A stretch of DNA of 64,000 nt from Prorocentrum cordatum (taxonomy: Eukaryota > Sar > Dinophyceae > Prorocentrales > Prorocentraceae): positions 247,501 to 311,500 of the forward strand of contig CAUYUJ010018327.1 of NCBI GenBank assembly GCA_963575745.1, read 5' to 3'. Below are positions 22,121 through 31,154 of this stretch, in pieces. The position numbers and the translations under genes are program-made. Within the stretch, counting starts at the first letter, position 1, and the number at the start of each line of letters is the position of its first letter. The notes under the pieces are model-generated. The model made no database searches and was not told the origin of the DNA. It worked only from the letters and a program-made list of their open reading frames with translations.

Positions 22121-23652
22121 GAAGCGGTCGCGTCCATCTTGGGCTTCAAGGGGCAGGGCCGGGAGATGGGCTCGATCTTGGGCCTCGAGGGAGCGCGGCA
22201 GCTTGCTTTGGGGCGGGCCCTGCCGATGCCGAGTTCGCTGCCTATCGGGCGCGGGCCAGAGGCGAGGCTCGCGAGCGCCTGCGCGGATGGGCTTCTATTT
22301 TCACGCCGGGAGCTCGTCGGCCGGGAAAGGGGCGCCAGGCGGGCCAGGCCCTGATCCTTGGGAGGCGGCGCCGGGGCCAGCCACGGCCAGAAGGACAGAG
22401 GGCCGCGCGCGGGGAAACCCTTCATTTCCCCGGGAACAGCCCGAGAATCTGAGAGGACAGGCGCTAGGAGGTCTTCGCCGAGCACATCTTCTGGAAGTCC
22501 CAGCTCCCCGCCCGCTTCGAGAATCCAGCGCGCGACTGCGAGCCGCTCGCCCCGCCGCGGCCGGCCCCGGGAAAAACTCGGCCGCGCAGCGGCGCGCGTG
22601 ATGCGGCGTCGAGAGGCCTCAAGGCTAGGCCCCCTGGAATGCGCGATCACGTCGGCCAGCGCGTCGCGCCCAAAAGCGGCCGAGGTTTCTTGCCCGAGAG
22701 CAGGCTCTGATCAGAACTGCGGGGGGGCATGGAACGGCCAACTATTCCGCGACGGGCTCGGCGCGCCCAGCGCGCGGAGGCGGGCGCGACGACCTTGGGT
22801 GGAGACGCAGAATGGCAATAAGTACTGGAGCAACTGCGCCGCGAAACAGTCCGTCAAAGACCGCGCGAAGGAGCTCAACCGCAAGTTCCACTTCAAGACC
22901 GCGCGCGCGGGGCCCCCGCCCGACCGCGCCTTGTCGGCTCGTCGGGCGAGGGCTGCCGCGCGGAGGGCCGCGCGAGCGCGACGGCGCCCCGACTTCCCCG
23001 ATGGGTTAATTATTATTTTGACACTTTGCGGCGGGGGGGGCATCGACGAAGCGGAATTTGTCCAGTCGCGCGTCGCAAGTGCCGATGCCCAGAATCCTCG
23101 GCGCTGCGAGGCCAGAGTCAGCACTGTCGCGGGAAAGATCGGCGTCGGTCGACGTCCTCTGCTGTCGAGGAGCCCGATTGCCATCCGAAAAGCCGAGGAG
23201 GGCAAGCGCAGCGCCCCAGCGACCAGCCTCCCCCGAATACTACCGAGGACGCGATGGCCCGAGGTGGCGCGGCAGCTCATGCCGCCCGACCCTTGGGCCC
23301 GCGAAGGCGCTGCGGTCCAAGTCGCACCGCTGCGTCGCCGTCCGCGCCGCCCAGGGCGCCGTCGCGGCGGCCAGCGGCCCGGCCTCCGTCGTGGGCCCAG
23401 CTCGGGTTGTCGACGCGGTCGTCTGGGCGAGCGAGGCTGTAGAAGAAAGTGCTGGGTCCTCGTCGGCGACTTACAATTGGCGCCTGTGTTGCGCCGGCTG
23501 CGTGCCAGACGATACCAATGTTTGTAGCGCGGCTGTTCCGACCGCTGTGATCGGCACCATGCCCGCCAGGGCATGCGCCAGCACTGTTGCCATGCGATAT
23601 GCGATGTGGCTACAGGCTTCAGGCGCACGTTACCATGGCATTGTTATTTGCG
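22121..23652 (+). repeat. Repeat R, copy 2, left part
   Basis: Parallels 14450-15856 of copy 1: for example the word GGGCGGGCCCTGCCGATGCC pairs with GGGCGGGCCCCGCCGACGCC. The shared order continues to ACCATGGCATTGTTATTTGCG, opposite CATCATGGCAATGCTAGCTG. The partner of copy 1's next base then lies 11 kb away at 34684, so LINE-B interrupts this copy exactly here. Confidence 0.7.
23642..23652 (+). repeat. Left target-site duplication of LINE-B
   Basis: TGTTATTTGCG, identical to 34671-34681. The continuity of repeat R copy 1 across this point independently marks it as the insertion site. Confidence 0.75.
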
Positions 23653-23654
23653 AG

Positions 23655-23673
23655 ACCTGTTCCAGGCCTCAAG
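23655..23673 (+). other. Decayed spliced-leader-like sequence at LINE-B 5' end
   Basis: ACCTGTTCCAGGCCTCAAG aligns to DinoSL as CC-GT-CCA-GGC-TCAAG with gaps (about 15 shared bases; a TTTT stretch is lost). Alone this would be weak. It sits two bases after the target-site duplication, the same geometry as the intact leader of LINE-A, which raises its credibility. Confidence 0.4.
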
Positions 23674-24219
23674 CTGTTTCAGGTCTCTCTCCAGGAGGTC
23701 TTGTACTCGGCCACCGAACTGAAGTTCCACTATCAATGCGCCATGCCCTTCTCATCTTCGCAGGTCGCGATTCTGAAGAATGGGGCAGCGCAGCTGCAAT
23801 TCAAAGAGGGGGAGCCACGCCGGCCGTGCAGCGAGGCACGTGGGCGCTACGAGAGGTACAAGGCGGCGCCGACGATAGGCGAGGCCTGCCAGTTCGGCGC
23901 TAGTTTCCAGGATTTCAATGTGAATTTCAAGAAGGTGTATCTCGCAGTTTTTGATCAACCCGCAAATCGCGCATCAACATAGAAGCGCGGCGCCGCTGAG
24001 GGAGCCCCAGATCGGGAAGGCAACGCGAGGTCGAAAGTTTTCGCCCGCTGTCTTGCCCAGAAGTTTTCGGGCGCCCCCATGCCCATGACTGATTAGATCG
24101 AGCGCGCCGAGATGAGCTCGGCTACCATCGCCGCGCTGCGAGGCATGATCACAGCGGAGACCAAATCCGGACATGACGAGGTTCAGCGAGTTGCACGGGC
24201 AAAGGTGGAGGAGGCCATT
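23674..24219 (+). pseudogene. LINE-B ORF1, 5' half
   Basis: One frame reads EVLYSATELKFHYQCAMPFS, then GRYERYKAAPTIGEACQFG and FNVNFKKVYL. It is interrupted by TAG at 23980 and TAG at 24088, then resumes as MSSATIAALRGMITAETKSG...VARAKVEEAI, where LINE-A cuts it at 24219. The RYERYKAA..IGE pattern looks like a conserved ORF1 module of dinoflagellate LINEs as I recall them; no enzymatic motif is present. The continuation lies at 31155. Confidence 0.5.
24206..24219 (+). repeat. Left 14-bp target-site duplication of LINE-A
   Basis: TGGAGGAGGCCATT, identical to 31141-31154. It directly abuts the T-run that is the element's poly(A) on the minus strand. Confidence 0.95.
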
Positions 24220-24226
24220 TTTTTTT
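24218..24226 (-). other. Poly(A) tail of LINE-A
   Basis: Nine T on the + strand, read as A9 at the 3' end of the minus-strand element; two of them overlap the duplicated target. This is the mark of target-primed reverse transcription. Confidence 0.85.
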
Positions 24227-24464
24227 ATCTCTGTGGGCGCGGACAAAGGTCCACGGTTTCATGCAAACAAATTCAAGCAGGCGGGACGGCCGCCGCCCTC
24301 GCGGCTCGCCCGCGTTCGCGGGCCGCCGCAGCGTCCGCGAAGCCGTGGGCTCGGAGGACGCCCTCGAGCCCTGGCGGATCCGCCGCGGCTCGGCTGCCTC
24401 CGCCCGCGGGGCCGCCGCTGCCAGGCGCCGCGGCGCCGTGGCGCTCGGCGGCGCAGCCAACTGG
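24227..24464 (-). other. 3' untranslated region of LINE-A
   Basis: 238 bp between the ORF2 stop (24465-24467) and the poly(A). GC-rich, ending GTCCGCGCCCACAGAGAT before the A-run. No canonical AATAAA, which is normal for dinoflagellates. Confidence 0.7.
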
Positions 24465-27400
24465 CTACCAGCGCCAGCCGCAGGCGGCGTGGGCGGGGCT
24501 GCAGCAGGCTGCCGCGGCGCTGGCTCGGACGCCGCCTCGGTCGCCTGCACCTCCGAGCCGTGGCCCTGCCTGGCCTGGAGTGCCGCCGCCCAGCGCAGGC
24601 GCGTGCTTGCCGTTGGCGAGGCCAGCGGCGCGAACGGCTCCTTCGACGCTGGCAGGATCCCACGTGCGAAGTCCGACCGCGCCTGGGCTCTGGATCCCTT
24701 CTTGCTTTTGGGCTGCCCCGCCGCCGCGCTGGCCCCGCACGGCTTGCCCAGGCCGCGGTGCCGCCACCGCTGCCAGGGCCGCCGCCGTGGCGAGGCGGGG
24801 GCCGCCGTCAGCCGCCGAGGGCTGCGCTACGCCGACGTCATCGCCAGGCTCGGCGTCGGGCTCCTTCAAGAAGCCAGTCGCTGAAGCGGCAGCCCCGCGC
24901 ACCTCCGCGTCGCGCATCACCTCGAGCTCGCCGCGCCCCTGGGGCTGCGACGTCGGTGGGCTGAATCCACCTGTCCCAGGGGCGGGCTCCGCCGCGGCGG
25001 CGTGCAGGAAGTCGGTCTCGCCGTCGAGCTCCGCCGCCATGTAGGGGGTGAGGTCGACGAGCTCCAGCGAGCTGATGGGCCAGGAGCCCCGCAAGCCCGA
25101 CTCCGTAGCCTGGACCTCGAACTCGGCGGCGTACCGCGCCGCGTCACGGGCGCGGGCCAGGCAGCCCTGGAGCAGGAGGGCCTCCTCGTCGGCGATGGCG
25201 CGCAGCGCCGCGCCCGCCTTCGCGAGCTGGTCCGCGAGGCGGTTGCCGTAGAGCTCCACCTCCGAGAGTACGCCCTGCTCGACTGCCGCCCGAGAACGGT
25301 GGGCGGGGATGTGCTTCACGTGCACCCCCTCGGCGGCGTCGCCGACCCTCGCCCAGAGGTGGGCAAACTGGGCCGTCGGGGCCGCCGCCCTCTTCACGTC
25401 CTTGCAAGCCCCGACCGTGCCGAGGCAGTCGATCATGAGGTGGTAGTGGCCGACGATGTCCGTGAGGGCGACCACCGCCGCGTAGTCCTCGCCTGCCCTC
25501 GCCGTCTGGCTGGGCAAAAGGGCAGGCGGCACTGCCCCCCACGCTTGCGCCAACCACTCGCCGTCGGGCGTGAGAACCACCACTGCCCAGCCCGCGCTCC
25601 TGACCATCGGGAAGTCGTTGTTGACGCAGGAGCCGTCCGTGAAGACGAGGGAGCCCGCGGGCACCACGAGCGCGCCCTCGTCCCAGCCACGCGAGCGGCG
25701 CTCCCAGCGAGGGTCCCAGCGCGGCCTCTGCACCAGGTATTGGGCGTCAACGAAGAGGCCCTGGCAGAAGAGCTCCTCGTAGCGGTGGCCCATTGTGCTC
25801 ACCAGCTCGGCAGCTCGCTTCAAGTCGGCGGGCTTGCAATCTCGCCGCCAGCCCTCCCAGGCAGGGCATCTGTGGTGGCGGTGGGCCAGAGTCCCGCTCT
25901 CCTCGCCGCAGGGCAGGCAGCGGTCGTCGATGTCGGTGCCACGCTTGGCCAGCCTGGCCTGCGGCCATAGTGACAGAGACGCCAGCCTGCGCAGGCAGCC
26001 GCAGTGGTGGCTGGACCACGTCTCCGTGGGCGCGGCGCCGAGGAGCTGGTTGATGGCCCGCCAGTTTGGCGGCAGCTGCCACGGCCACAGGGTATCAGGC
26101 CTGGCGTCGTACTCCTGGAAGGCTGCCGCCTTCCTGGCCGCCTCCTTGGCCTTCTCCGCAAGGAAGGCGGGGGAGTACCGAAGGACGGAGTAGCAGCAGC
26201 CGAACTCGTCCTGCAGGGAGTCGCCGTCGTCGCCGAGGCCCCAGCCGATGACCTGCAGCGTGAGCACCAAAGCCGAGATCGAGTCCCTGACGGCAGCCCA
26301 AGGGCGCTGGAGCCTCACGATCCTGGCGCTCTCCGCTATGCAGGCCTGGATCGCCGCCGCGGAGGCCTGGCCTGCCCAGCGGACATTGGTGTACGCTAGG
26401 ACGGCCAAGCCCGTGGCCACTACTAGCGGGTCCTGGCGCCAGCCTCGCGGCGAGCACTGCAGCAGGAAGCCCAGCGCAGCCCCAGGAGCCAGTTTGCCCG
26501 TCGCCTTGGCCGCTGCCAGCCTCAGGGCTCTCATGCGGCCAGGTGGGATGCCGTTGCAGGCCGAGCCCCATAGGGCTTTGGCCGAGGGGCCCGCGCGCAA
26601 GACCCTTGCCTGCCGAAGGCCAGGCCCGAAGATCTTGTGGAGCCTGCTGGCCTGCCGCAGCGCCGCGAGCTCTCTACCGACCTGAGTCGCGACTCGCCTG
26701 TGGCTGCCAGCCGCGGCGTCGACGCCGAGGTCACGGTGGCCCGAGACAAAGGCATCGGCCGCGAGCCGCCAGTCGGGTTCCCGCTGCAGGCGGCGCTGGA
26801 GGCCCGCCGTGGAGGCCAGGACCTTCGTCTTCTTCCAGTTGATGGGCAGCCGCCTGTCCGCCAGCATCTCGACCACGCCGCTGACGAAGCTCGCGATCGT
26901 TCGGCTGGGCGCCGCTGCCGACCCGATGCCGTGGCCTGCTATGTCGTCGATGACGTTGACGACCCTGCCGACTGGCAGCAGCGCCCTGGCCTGGAGCAGG
27001 AGGCCGTGCAGCATGAGCCTGGCCAGCGTCGTCGCGCAGGAGCAGCCCGCGATGATGGTGCCGCTGACCTCAATGGGCTCGCTGATGGCGGCGTCCGCCG
27101 AGGCGCGGCGCGGCCCAGCGTAGAGTACGCAGAGGGCCCTGAGCAGACCGACGCTGAAGCCGTTGCCCTCCGCGGCCTGGCGCAGAAGGTCATGGTCGAT
27201 CCGCTCGTAGAACTTGCTGATGTCGAAGTAGACGGAGGCTGCCTCGAAGCCAAGCTGGCGGGCGAGCGCGAGCCCCAGGTTGTGGAGGTAGGCCGCCCTG
27301 TCACAGCAGGTGTTCGCGTCCTTGCCCCAGACCTCGGGGAGCGGGTGGTCCGCCTCCCACTTGGCGCAGTAGCGGCGGCGCACCCTGCTCCAGATACGCG

Positions 27401-30400
27401 TCCACATGCTCATGATGCCGATCGGGCGGCGGCCTCCGTCGGGCTTCCCCAGGAAGACGATCACCGTGGTGAAGAAGGCTGTGGGCTGCGGCTGCTGCTC
27501 CCAAGCCGTGAGCACCTCTGCCATCCTCTCGGCGAAGGGCCTGCCCAGGGAGAGGACCAGCCGCGGGTGGAACGCATCCCAGCCCAGAGCGGTCTGCTTC
27601 GGGAACGATTTCGCCGCCTCGAGGATGTCGTCCGCCGTGATAGGGGGCAGCTCCATGGAGCAGATCCAGTCGGCTGGTCTGGACCTGCACTCCCCGTCGG
27701 CACCTTTCCAAAGGGCCTTCCACTCAATGAGGATCTGGTCCAGGGCTTGCTGGCCAACAACTGGGAGCGGCAGGCTGTCGGGGCAGTGCGCGGTCACCGA
27801 GTCCAGCACCTGGTCACGGTCCTTTATGACTGCGTGGGCGCCCTTTGCCCCCTTCGCCAAGGCCTCGTCCACGAAGTCCTTCCAGCGCAGCCTGGCCGCC
27901 TTGGCGTCTTCTTTGCGGTGCCTCTCCGTCGTGCTCTCGATCATCTGCAGGAAGGCCTGCCCTTGCTCGGTGGGCTCCTGGATCACGTCTATCAGCGAGT
28001 CAAGCTTCGAGCCTTCGAACATGGTGCAACCCGCCTGCTCGAACTTGGGCCCCAAGCTCTTTGCCACCTGCACCAGGTGCTTGATGTAGCCGACGTGCCC
28101 CACAGGGGGTGAGCAGACCGCAGCAGCCGCCCTGAGCTGCCTGGCGATCCTCCCGAGGCAGAGCCAGCACTTGGTGATGGGGCTGAGCTTTCTGACAGCC
28201 TCCGTGCGCTGCAGGTCCGCCAGCTTCTTCTTGACGGTGCGGGGACCTTTGGCCCTGCCCTGGTACCTCTCTCCCTCGTAGATGCCGAACTGGTCGATCA
28301 GGTGGAGCTCCGCGGCCTCGAAGAACTCCTTGATCGCCGCATCGGGCGTGCCGTCTCTGTCGGTGATGGGGGCTGTCCAGCTGATCTGGGTCGCCGCCTG
28401 CAGGGATATCTCACGCTGCTCGGCCGAGACCTCCGAGCCCACCTCGAAGACCCTGGGGGTCTTGAGGACCCAGGCCATGGCGTTGCTGCCCAGCTCGCTG
28501 AACGTGAGCCGCACTGGTGCGTGCGGGTTCAGTGTAGTGGGCTTGATGACCTCCACCTTCGGGCTGAGGCCGGCGAGCGCCGTGGAGATCACGAAGAAGT
28601 CGTAGATCTGGTCGCCGCAGGTGAAGGTCGCGGGCGCGACTACCACCCCGCCCACAGCCCGTGGCCACCAAGAGGCGGCGAGCACGCTGGGGTCCATATT
28701 CCAGTCGGCCCCCACTATGAACGGCTCGTGGAGGCTGAACAGGAACTCCTGGAGGTCCGACAGAAGCTCCAGGTTGTAGCCAGCCATCCTGGTCGTGTGC
28801 TCGAGGTAGGCGCTGACCACCGTAACCACGAGATCGCCGAAGGCCACCCGTCGGGCCAGGATGCGGGCACTGTGCTGGTGCCAGTCGTGGTCGATAGCCG
28901 CCACGCCCCTAGACTTTGACGTCAGCACCCCGACGCCCGCCGAGACCGCCTGGGCCGCCTGCCCCGTGCTGTGGACGCAGCCGAAGGCAGCGCTGACACA
29001 GTTGCGCCTGGCCCAGCTGCAGGCGTCAGTCGCCTTCTGGCTGGAGGTGAAGCGTGTCTCCTGCACCAGGATGACGTCGTCGCCTCCTCCTTCGTCCTGG
29101 ATCCGCTCCAGCTCCACCTGCGTCTCTGTCCAGGTCGAGCCGTTCAGTGTGACGAAGCTGGCTCGCTTCGCTCCCACTGGCCTGATCAGCTTGGCCAGCT
29201 GGAGGGGCTTGACCTGCGGTCGACCAGGCTGAGGCTGCGCCGCAGGCTTCACGACTGCCGCGGCGGCCGAGCGGCCGCCAGGCGGGCGGCTGCTCGCCGC
29301 CTTGGGACTCCGAACCTCGGGGGGTCTCACGCCCTCGCCCGTAGCCTGGTCAACTTGAAATGGGTACCCACTATTCCTTATGGGCCCCTGGCTGGGCTGA
29401 GGACTGCCAGTCCTTCGGTCGGGCCCAGCCAAGTCCGCCGCAGCGCTTGGCCCTGGACTGCTGCTGAGTGCCTCGAACTTGGTGTCGTGGCGCGCGTCAT
29501 CGAAGCGCCGGTCCTGGCGCAGCAGCGGCACTCTGAAGGGAAGCCCTTCCCAGGCGTCGGCCTGCTCATTGGCCGCCAGGTAGGCGTGCAGGCCGCCTCT
29601 CGATGGCGCCGCCGCCTCGGGGCGGCTGGGCACCGCCGCCTCTGCCTCCTCAGCCCCGACTGGGGCGGGCGGCGCCGCACCGTCGGGGCCGCCTCCTGGC
29701 AGCAGGGTGCTACCCGCAGGTCTGGCCACTGCCAGCAGCAGCGCCAGCAGCAGGTGGAGGGGCCGCCGCAGCGGCCTTCTGGTCGGCTGCGCGCTGGCGG
29801 GCCGCCTCGTCTGCCGCTCGGCTCTCCGCAGCGGCCGCTGGGGGGGGTCCAGCTCCTGGCGCAGCGCCTGCGGCTGGGGCGGCGGCGGCAGCAGGGGCGG
29901 CCGCCTGTCCTGAAGGTTGAGGCGGGGCGGCAGCACCCTGCTCGGGGGTGCCAGCGGCCTCGGCTGCTGCAGGCCCCTCCTCGGAGCGCTTGCGCTTCTT
30001 GGCCACCTCCTCCTCGATCTGGCGCTTGATGCGCTGCTGGTGCTCCTGCCAGTTGCGCTCGAACGTAGCCTGCGCGCCCTGCATGATCTGGAGCCCTTCC
30101 TCGCAGAGGCGCCTGAGGGTGGCCTGCGCCTCCTCCTCCAGCTCCGCGAAGTTGTCGAACGACTCCGCGTCGAAGTTGAAGGTGAGCTGCTTCGCTCCGT
30201 CGGGCTGTGCGCCCACAACGCCAGCCGCCTGGGCCCGCTGGCACAAGAGGGCGTTCTCCTCCTCCTCGGCCTCCGTGAGGTTGACTGCAGCCTCGTCGCG
30301 CCAGCCGCGGCACTGGGCGAGGTGGTCCTCCGCCGCCACGAGCGCATCCGCCGCCTCGTCGAGCTGGCGCTGGAGGTTGATCCGCTTCGCCGTGGCAGAC

Positions 30401-31115
30401 TGCAGCCGCTGCTCGAGTGGCTTTGGCGCTGGGGCGGCCGCGGGCGCGACGAAGCACCGCGCGTCGCGGACCGCCTCCTGCAGCCTGGCCGCGATGGCGG
30501 GGCCCCCGCAGGCGAGGAGCGCGTCGAGCTCGCTCTCGGGCAGGGCCGACCAAGGGGCCTTCGGGAAGGCGCCTCCACCACGGCCGCCCGCGCCTCCGAC
30601 GCCGCCGCCACGGGAGGCTGCACCGCCTCCGCCGCCACGGGAGGCTGCACCTCGGCCTTTGCCGCCCTTGCCGCCCTTGGCGCCACCCCTCGGCGAGCCT
30701 CCGCCGCCGCCTCCACGATGCGCGGGTGGGGAGCCGCCGCCGCCGCCATCCGCCCAGACCCCGACGCGGGGCGAAGGCTTCGAGGGCGCCAGCTCCAGCC
30801 CAATCCCACACTGCCAGCACTCCGCGTTCTTGCGGAAGTTCCAGCGGTAGCGGCAGCCCGTGCACACGACGAAGCCAGGCTCGGCCTTGGGCCCCATTGC
30901 TGGAGCGGGCGGGCGTGCTGCTCAGCCGCGGGCGTGCGGCAGGCAGGAGTCGACGGGGGCGGACCCGCCGACTCGGAAGAAGGCGTGACCCGCAGGTCCT
31001 GGAGGGTGTTGCGGTGGCAGCACTCGCAAGTTGGAAAGGAAGGTGGCCTCAAAGCGGAACCTCCCTCGCGCTCAGAATTCGCCCCGAAAGACTCGCGGTC
31101 GTCGGGACGGTTCAT
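24465..31115 (-). CDS. LINE-A ORF2: APE-like endonuclease, reverse transcriptase, RNase H polyprotein
   Basis: A frame of 2216 codons opens at the ATG three bases after the spliced leader and never stops before 24465. Recognisable protein starts only near residue 450 (position ~29760). APE-like: VILVQETRF (~675), FIVGADWNMDP (~800), YDFFVIS, NPHAPVRL (~862). RT: VIVFLGKPDGGRRPIG (~1225), YFDISKFYERID (~1295), GCSCATTLARLML, and catalytic VIDDIAGHG (~1388; the usual aromatic of the xxDD box is V-I). A CLPCGEESGTLAHRHHRC knuckle lies at ~1735. RNase H: FTDGSCV (~1820), AGEDYAAVVAL, MIDCLG, HIPAHRS, NRLADQLAKAG (~1957). Residues ~75-450 overlap ORF1 in another frame and are Arg/Ser/Ala-rich, so they are probably not the translated product. 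The true start may use a +1 frameshift from ORF1. Confidence 0.9.
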   Translation of the reverse strand: MNRPDDRESFGANSEREGGSALRPPSFPTCECCHRNTLQDLRVTPSSESAGPPPSTPACRTPAAEQHARPLQQWGPRPSLASSCARAAATAGTSARTRSAGSVGLGWSWRPRSLRPASGSGRMAAAAAPHPRIVEAAAEARRGVAPRAARAAKAEVQPPVAAEAVQPPVAAASEARAAVVEAPSRRPLGRPCPRASSTRSSPAGAPPSRPGCRRRSATRGASSRPRPPQRQSHSSSGCSLPRRSGSTSSASSTRRRMRSWRRRTTSPSAAAGATRLQSTSRRPRRRRTPSCASGPRRLALWAHSPTERSSSPSTSTRSRSTTSRSWRRRRRPPSGASARKGSRSCRARRLRSSATGRSTSSASSARSRRRWPRSASAPRRGLQQPRPLAPPSRVLPPRLNLQDRRPPLLPPPPQPQALRQELDPPQRPLRRAERQTRRPASAQPTRRPLRRPLHLLLALLLAVARPAGSTLLPGGGPDGAAPPAPVGAEEAEAAVPSRPEAAAPSRGGLHAYLAANEQADAWEGLPFRVPLLRQDRRFDDARHDTKFEALSSSPGPSAAADLAGPDRRTGSPQPSQGPIRNSGYPFQVDQATGEGVRPPEVRSPKAASSRPPGGRSAAAAVVKPAAQPQPGRPQVKPLQLAKLIRPVGAKRASFVTLNGSTWTETQVELERIQDEGGGDDVILVQETRFTSSQKATDACSWARRNCVSAAFGCVHSTGQAAQAVSAGVGVLTSKSRGVAAIDHDWHQHSARILARRVAFGDLVVTVVSAYLEHTTRMAGYNLELLSDLQEFLFSLHEPFIVGADWNMDPSVLAASWWPRAVGGVVVAPATFTCGDQIYDFFVISTALAGLSPKVEVIKPTTLNPHAPVRLTFSELGSNAMAWVLKTPRVFEVGSEVSAEQREISLQAATQISWTAPITDRDGTPDAAIKEFFEAAELHLIDQFGIYEGERYQGRAKGPRTVKKKLADLQRTEAVRKLSPITKCWLCLGRIARQLRAAAAVCSPPVGHVGYIKHLVQVAKSLGPKFEQAGCTMFEGSKLDSLIDVIQEPTEQGQAFLQMIESTTERHRKEDAKAARLRWKDFVDEALAKGAKGAHAVIKDRDQVLDSVTAHCPDSLPLPVVGQQALDQILIEWKALWKGADGECRSRPADWICSMELPPITADDILEAAKSFPKQTALGWDAFHPRLVLSLGRPFAERMAEVLTAWEQQPQPTAFFTTVIVFLGKPDGGRRPIGIMSMWTRIWSRVRRRYCAKWEADHPLPEVWGKDANTCCDRAAYLHNLGLALARQLGFEAASVYFDISKFYERIDHDLLRQAAEGNGFSVGLLRALCVLYAGPRRASADAAISEPIEVSGTIIAGCSCATTLARLMLHGLLLQARALLPVGRVVNVIDDIAGHGIGSAAAPSRTIASFVSGVVEMLADRRLPINWKKTKVLASTAGLQRRLQREPDWRLAADAFVSGHRDLGVDAAAGSHRRVATQVGRELAALRQASRLHKIFGPGLRQARVLRAGPSAKALWGSACNGIPPGRMRALRLAAAKATGKLAPGAALGFLLQCSPRGWRQDPLVVATGLAVLAYTNVRWAGQASAAAIQACIAESARIVRLQRPWAAVRDSISALVLTLQVIGWGLGDDGDSLQDEFGCCYSVLRYSPAFLAEKAKEAARKAAAFQEYDARPDTLWPWQLPPNWRAINQLLGAAPTETWSSHHCGCLRRLASLSLWPQARLAKRGTDIDDRCLPCGEESGTLAHRHHRCPAWEGWRRDCKPADLKRAAELVSTMGHRYEELFCQGLFVDAQYLVQRPRWDPRWERRSRGWDEGALVVPAGSLVFTDGSCVNNDFPMVRSAGWAVVVLTPDGEWLAQAWGAVPPALLPSQTARAGEDYAAVVALTDIVGHYHLMIDCLGTVGACKDVKRAAAPTAQFAHLWARVGDAAEGVHVKHIPAHRSRAAVEQGVLSEVELYGNRLADQLAKAGAALRAIADEEALLLQGCLARARDAARYAAEFEVQATESGLRGSWPISSLELVDLTPYMAAELDGETDFLHAAAAEPAPGTGGFSPPTSQPQGRGELEVMRDAEVRGAAASATGFLKEPDAEPGDDVGVAQPSAADGGPRLATAAALAAVAAPRPGQAVRGQRGGGAAQKQEGIQSPGAVGLRTWDPASVEGAVRAAGLANGKHAPALGGGTPGQAGPRLGGAGDRGGVRASAAAACCSPAHAACGWRW
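29710..30897 (-). CDS. LINE-A ORF1: zinc-finger, coiled-coil RNA-binding-type protein
   Basis: 395 codons from ATG 30897 (MGPKAEPGFVVCTGCRYRWN). C12, C15, C27 and C30 form C-x2-C-x11-C-x2-C, a RanBP2-type/zinc-ribbon-like finger. A Gly-rich, Arg-dotted stretch (50-110, RGG-like) suits nucleic acid binding. Two predicted coiled coils (about 160-215 and 245-305) and a basic KKRKR at 300-304 follow, then an Ala/Pro tail. It lies 218 bp inside the larger open frame and is offset from it. The ORF2 frame is +1 relative to it, so +1 frameshifting or re-initiation would be needed. ORF1 proteins of LINEs typically trimerise through coiled coils and chaperone the RNA, which is the likely role. Confidence 0.75.
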   Translation of the reverse strand: MGPKAEPGFVVCTGCRYRWNFRKNAECWQCGIGLELAPSKPSPRVGVWADGGGGGSPPAHRGGGGGGSPRGGAKGGKGGKGRGAASRGGGGGAASRGGGVGGAGGRGGGAFPKAPWSALPESELDALLACGGPAIAARLQEAVRDARCFVAPAAAPAPKPLEQRLQSATAKRINLQRQLDEAADALVAAEDHLAQCRGWRDEAAVNLTEAEEEENALLCQRAQAAGVVGAQPDGAKQLTFNFDAESFDNFAELEEEAQATLRRLCEEGLQIMQGAQATFERNWQEHQQRIKRQIEEEVAKKRKRSEEGPAAAEAAGTPEQGAAAPPQPSGQAAAPAAAAAPAAGAAPGAGPPPAAAAESRAADEAARQRAADQKAAAAAPPPAAGAAAGSGQTCG

Positions 31116-31118
31116 TGC

Positions 31119-31140
31119 CTTGAGCCAAAATGGCTACGGA
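31119..31140 (-). other. Intact dinoflagellate spliced leader (DinoSL) at LINE-A 5' end
   Basis: On the minus strand reads TCCGTAGCCATTTT then GGCTCAAG: all 22 positions fit the consensus DCCGTAGCC...CTCAAG. It is followed by GCA and the ATG at 31115, and preceded directly by the target-site duplication. It is a copied exon, not an SL RNA gene: no GT donor or Sm site follows. Confidence 0.97.
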
Positions 31141-31154
31141 TGGAGGAGGCCATT
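31141..31154 (+). repeat. Right 14-bp target-site duplication of LINE-A
   Basis: TGGAGGAGGCCATT, identical to 24206-24219, immediately next to the leader's 5' base. Confidence 0.95.

Larger units (their letters stand above)
24220..31140 (-). mobile_element. LINE-A: full-length non-LTR retrotransposon with intact 5' spliced leader
   Basis: 6921 bp on the minus strand between perfect 14-bp duplications. The 5' end is the complete 22-nt DinoSL (31119-31140) and the 3' end is a short poly(A) (T-run 24218-24226). Two coding units are present: a zinc-finger/coiled-coil ORF1 (29710-30897) and an ORF2 with apurinic-endonuclease-like, RT, CCHC-like and RNase H domains ending at 24465. There are no stops or obvious frameshifts within the domains. 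Perfect duplications and an undamaged leader mark it as the youngest insertion here; it lies inside ORF1 of LINE-B. The 5' terminus equals an SL-trans-spliced mRNA end, so it was presumably copied from mature mRNA. Confidence 0.95.

Noticed and set aside
26637-28112. 491-codon + strand ORF (and the 604-codon one at 29917-31731)
   Set aside because: Antisense to LINE-A RT/ORF1 domains; only the last part of the second (after 31155) belongs to LINE-B.
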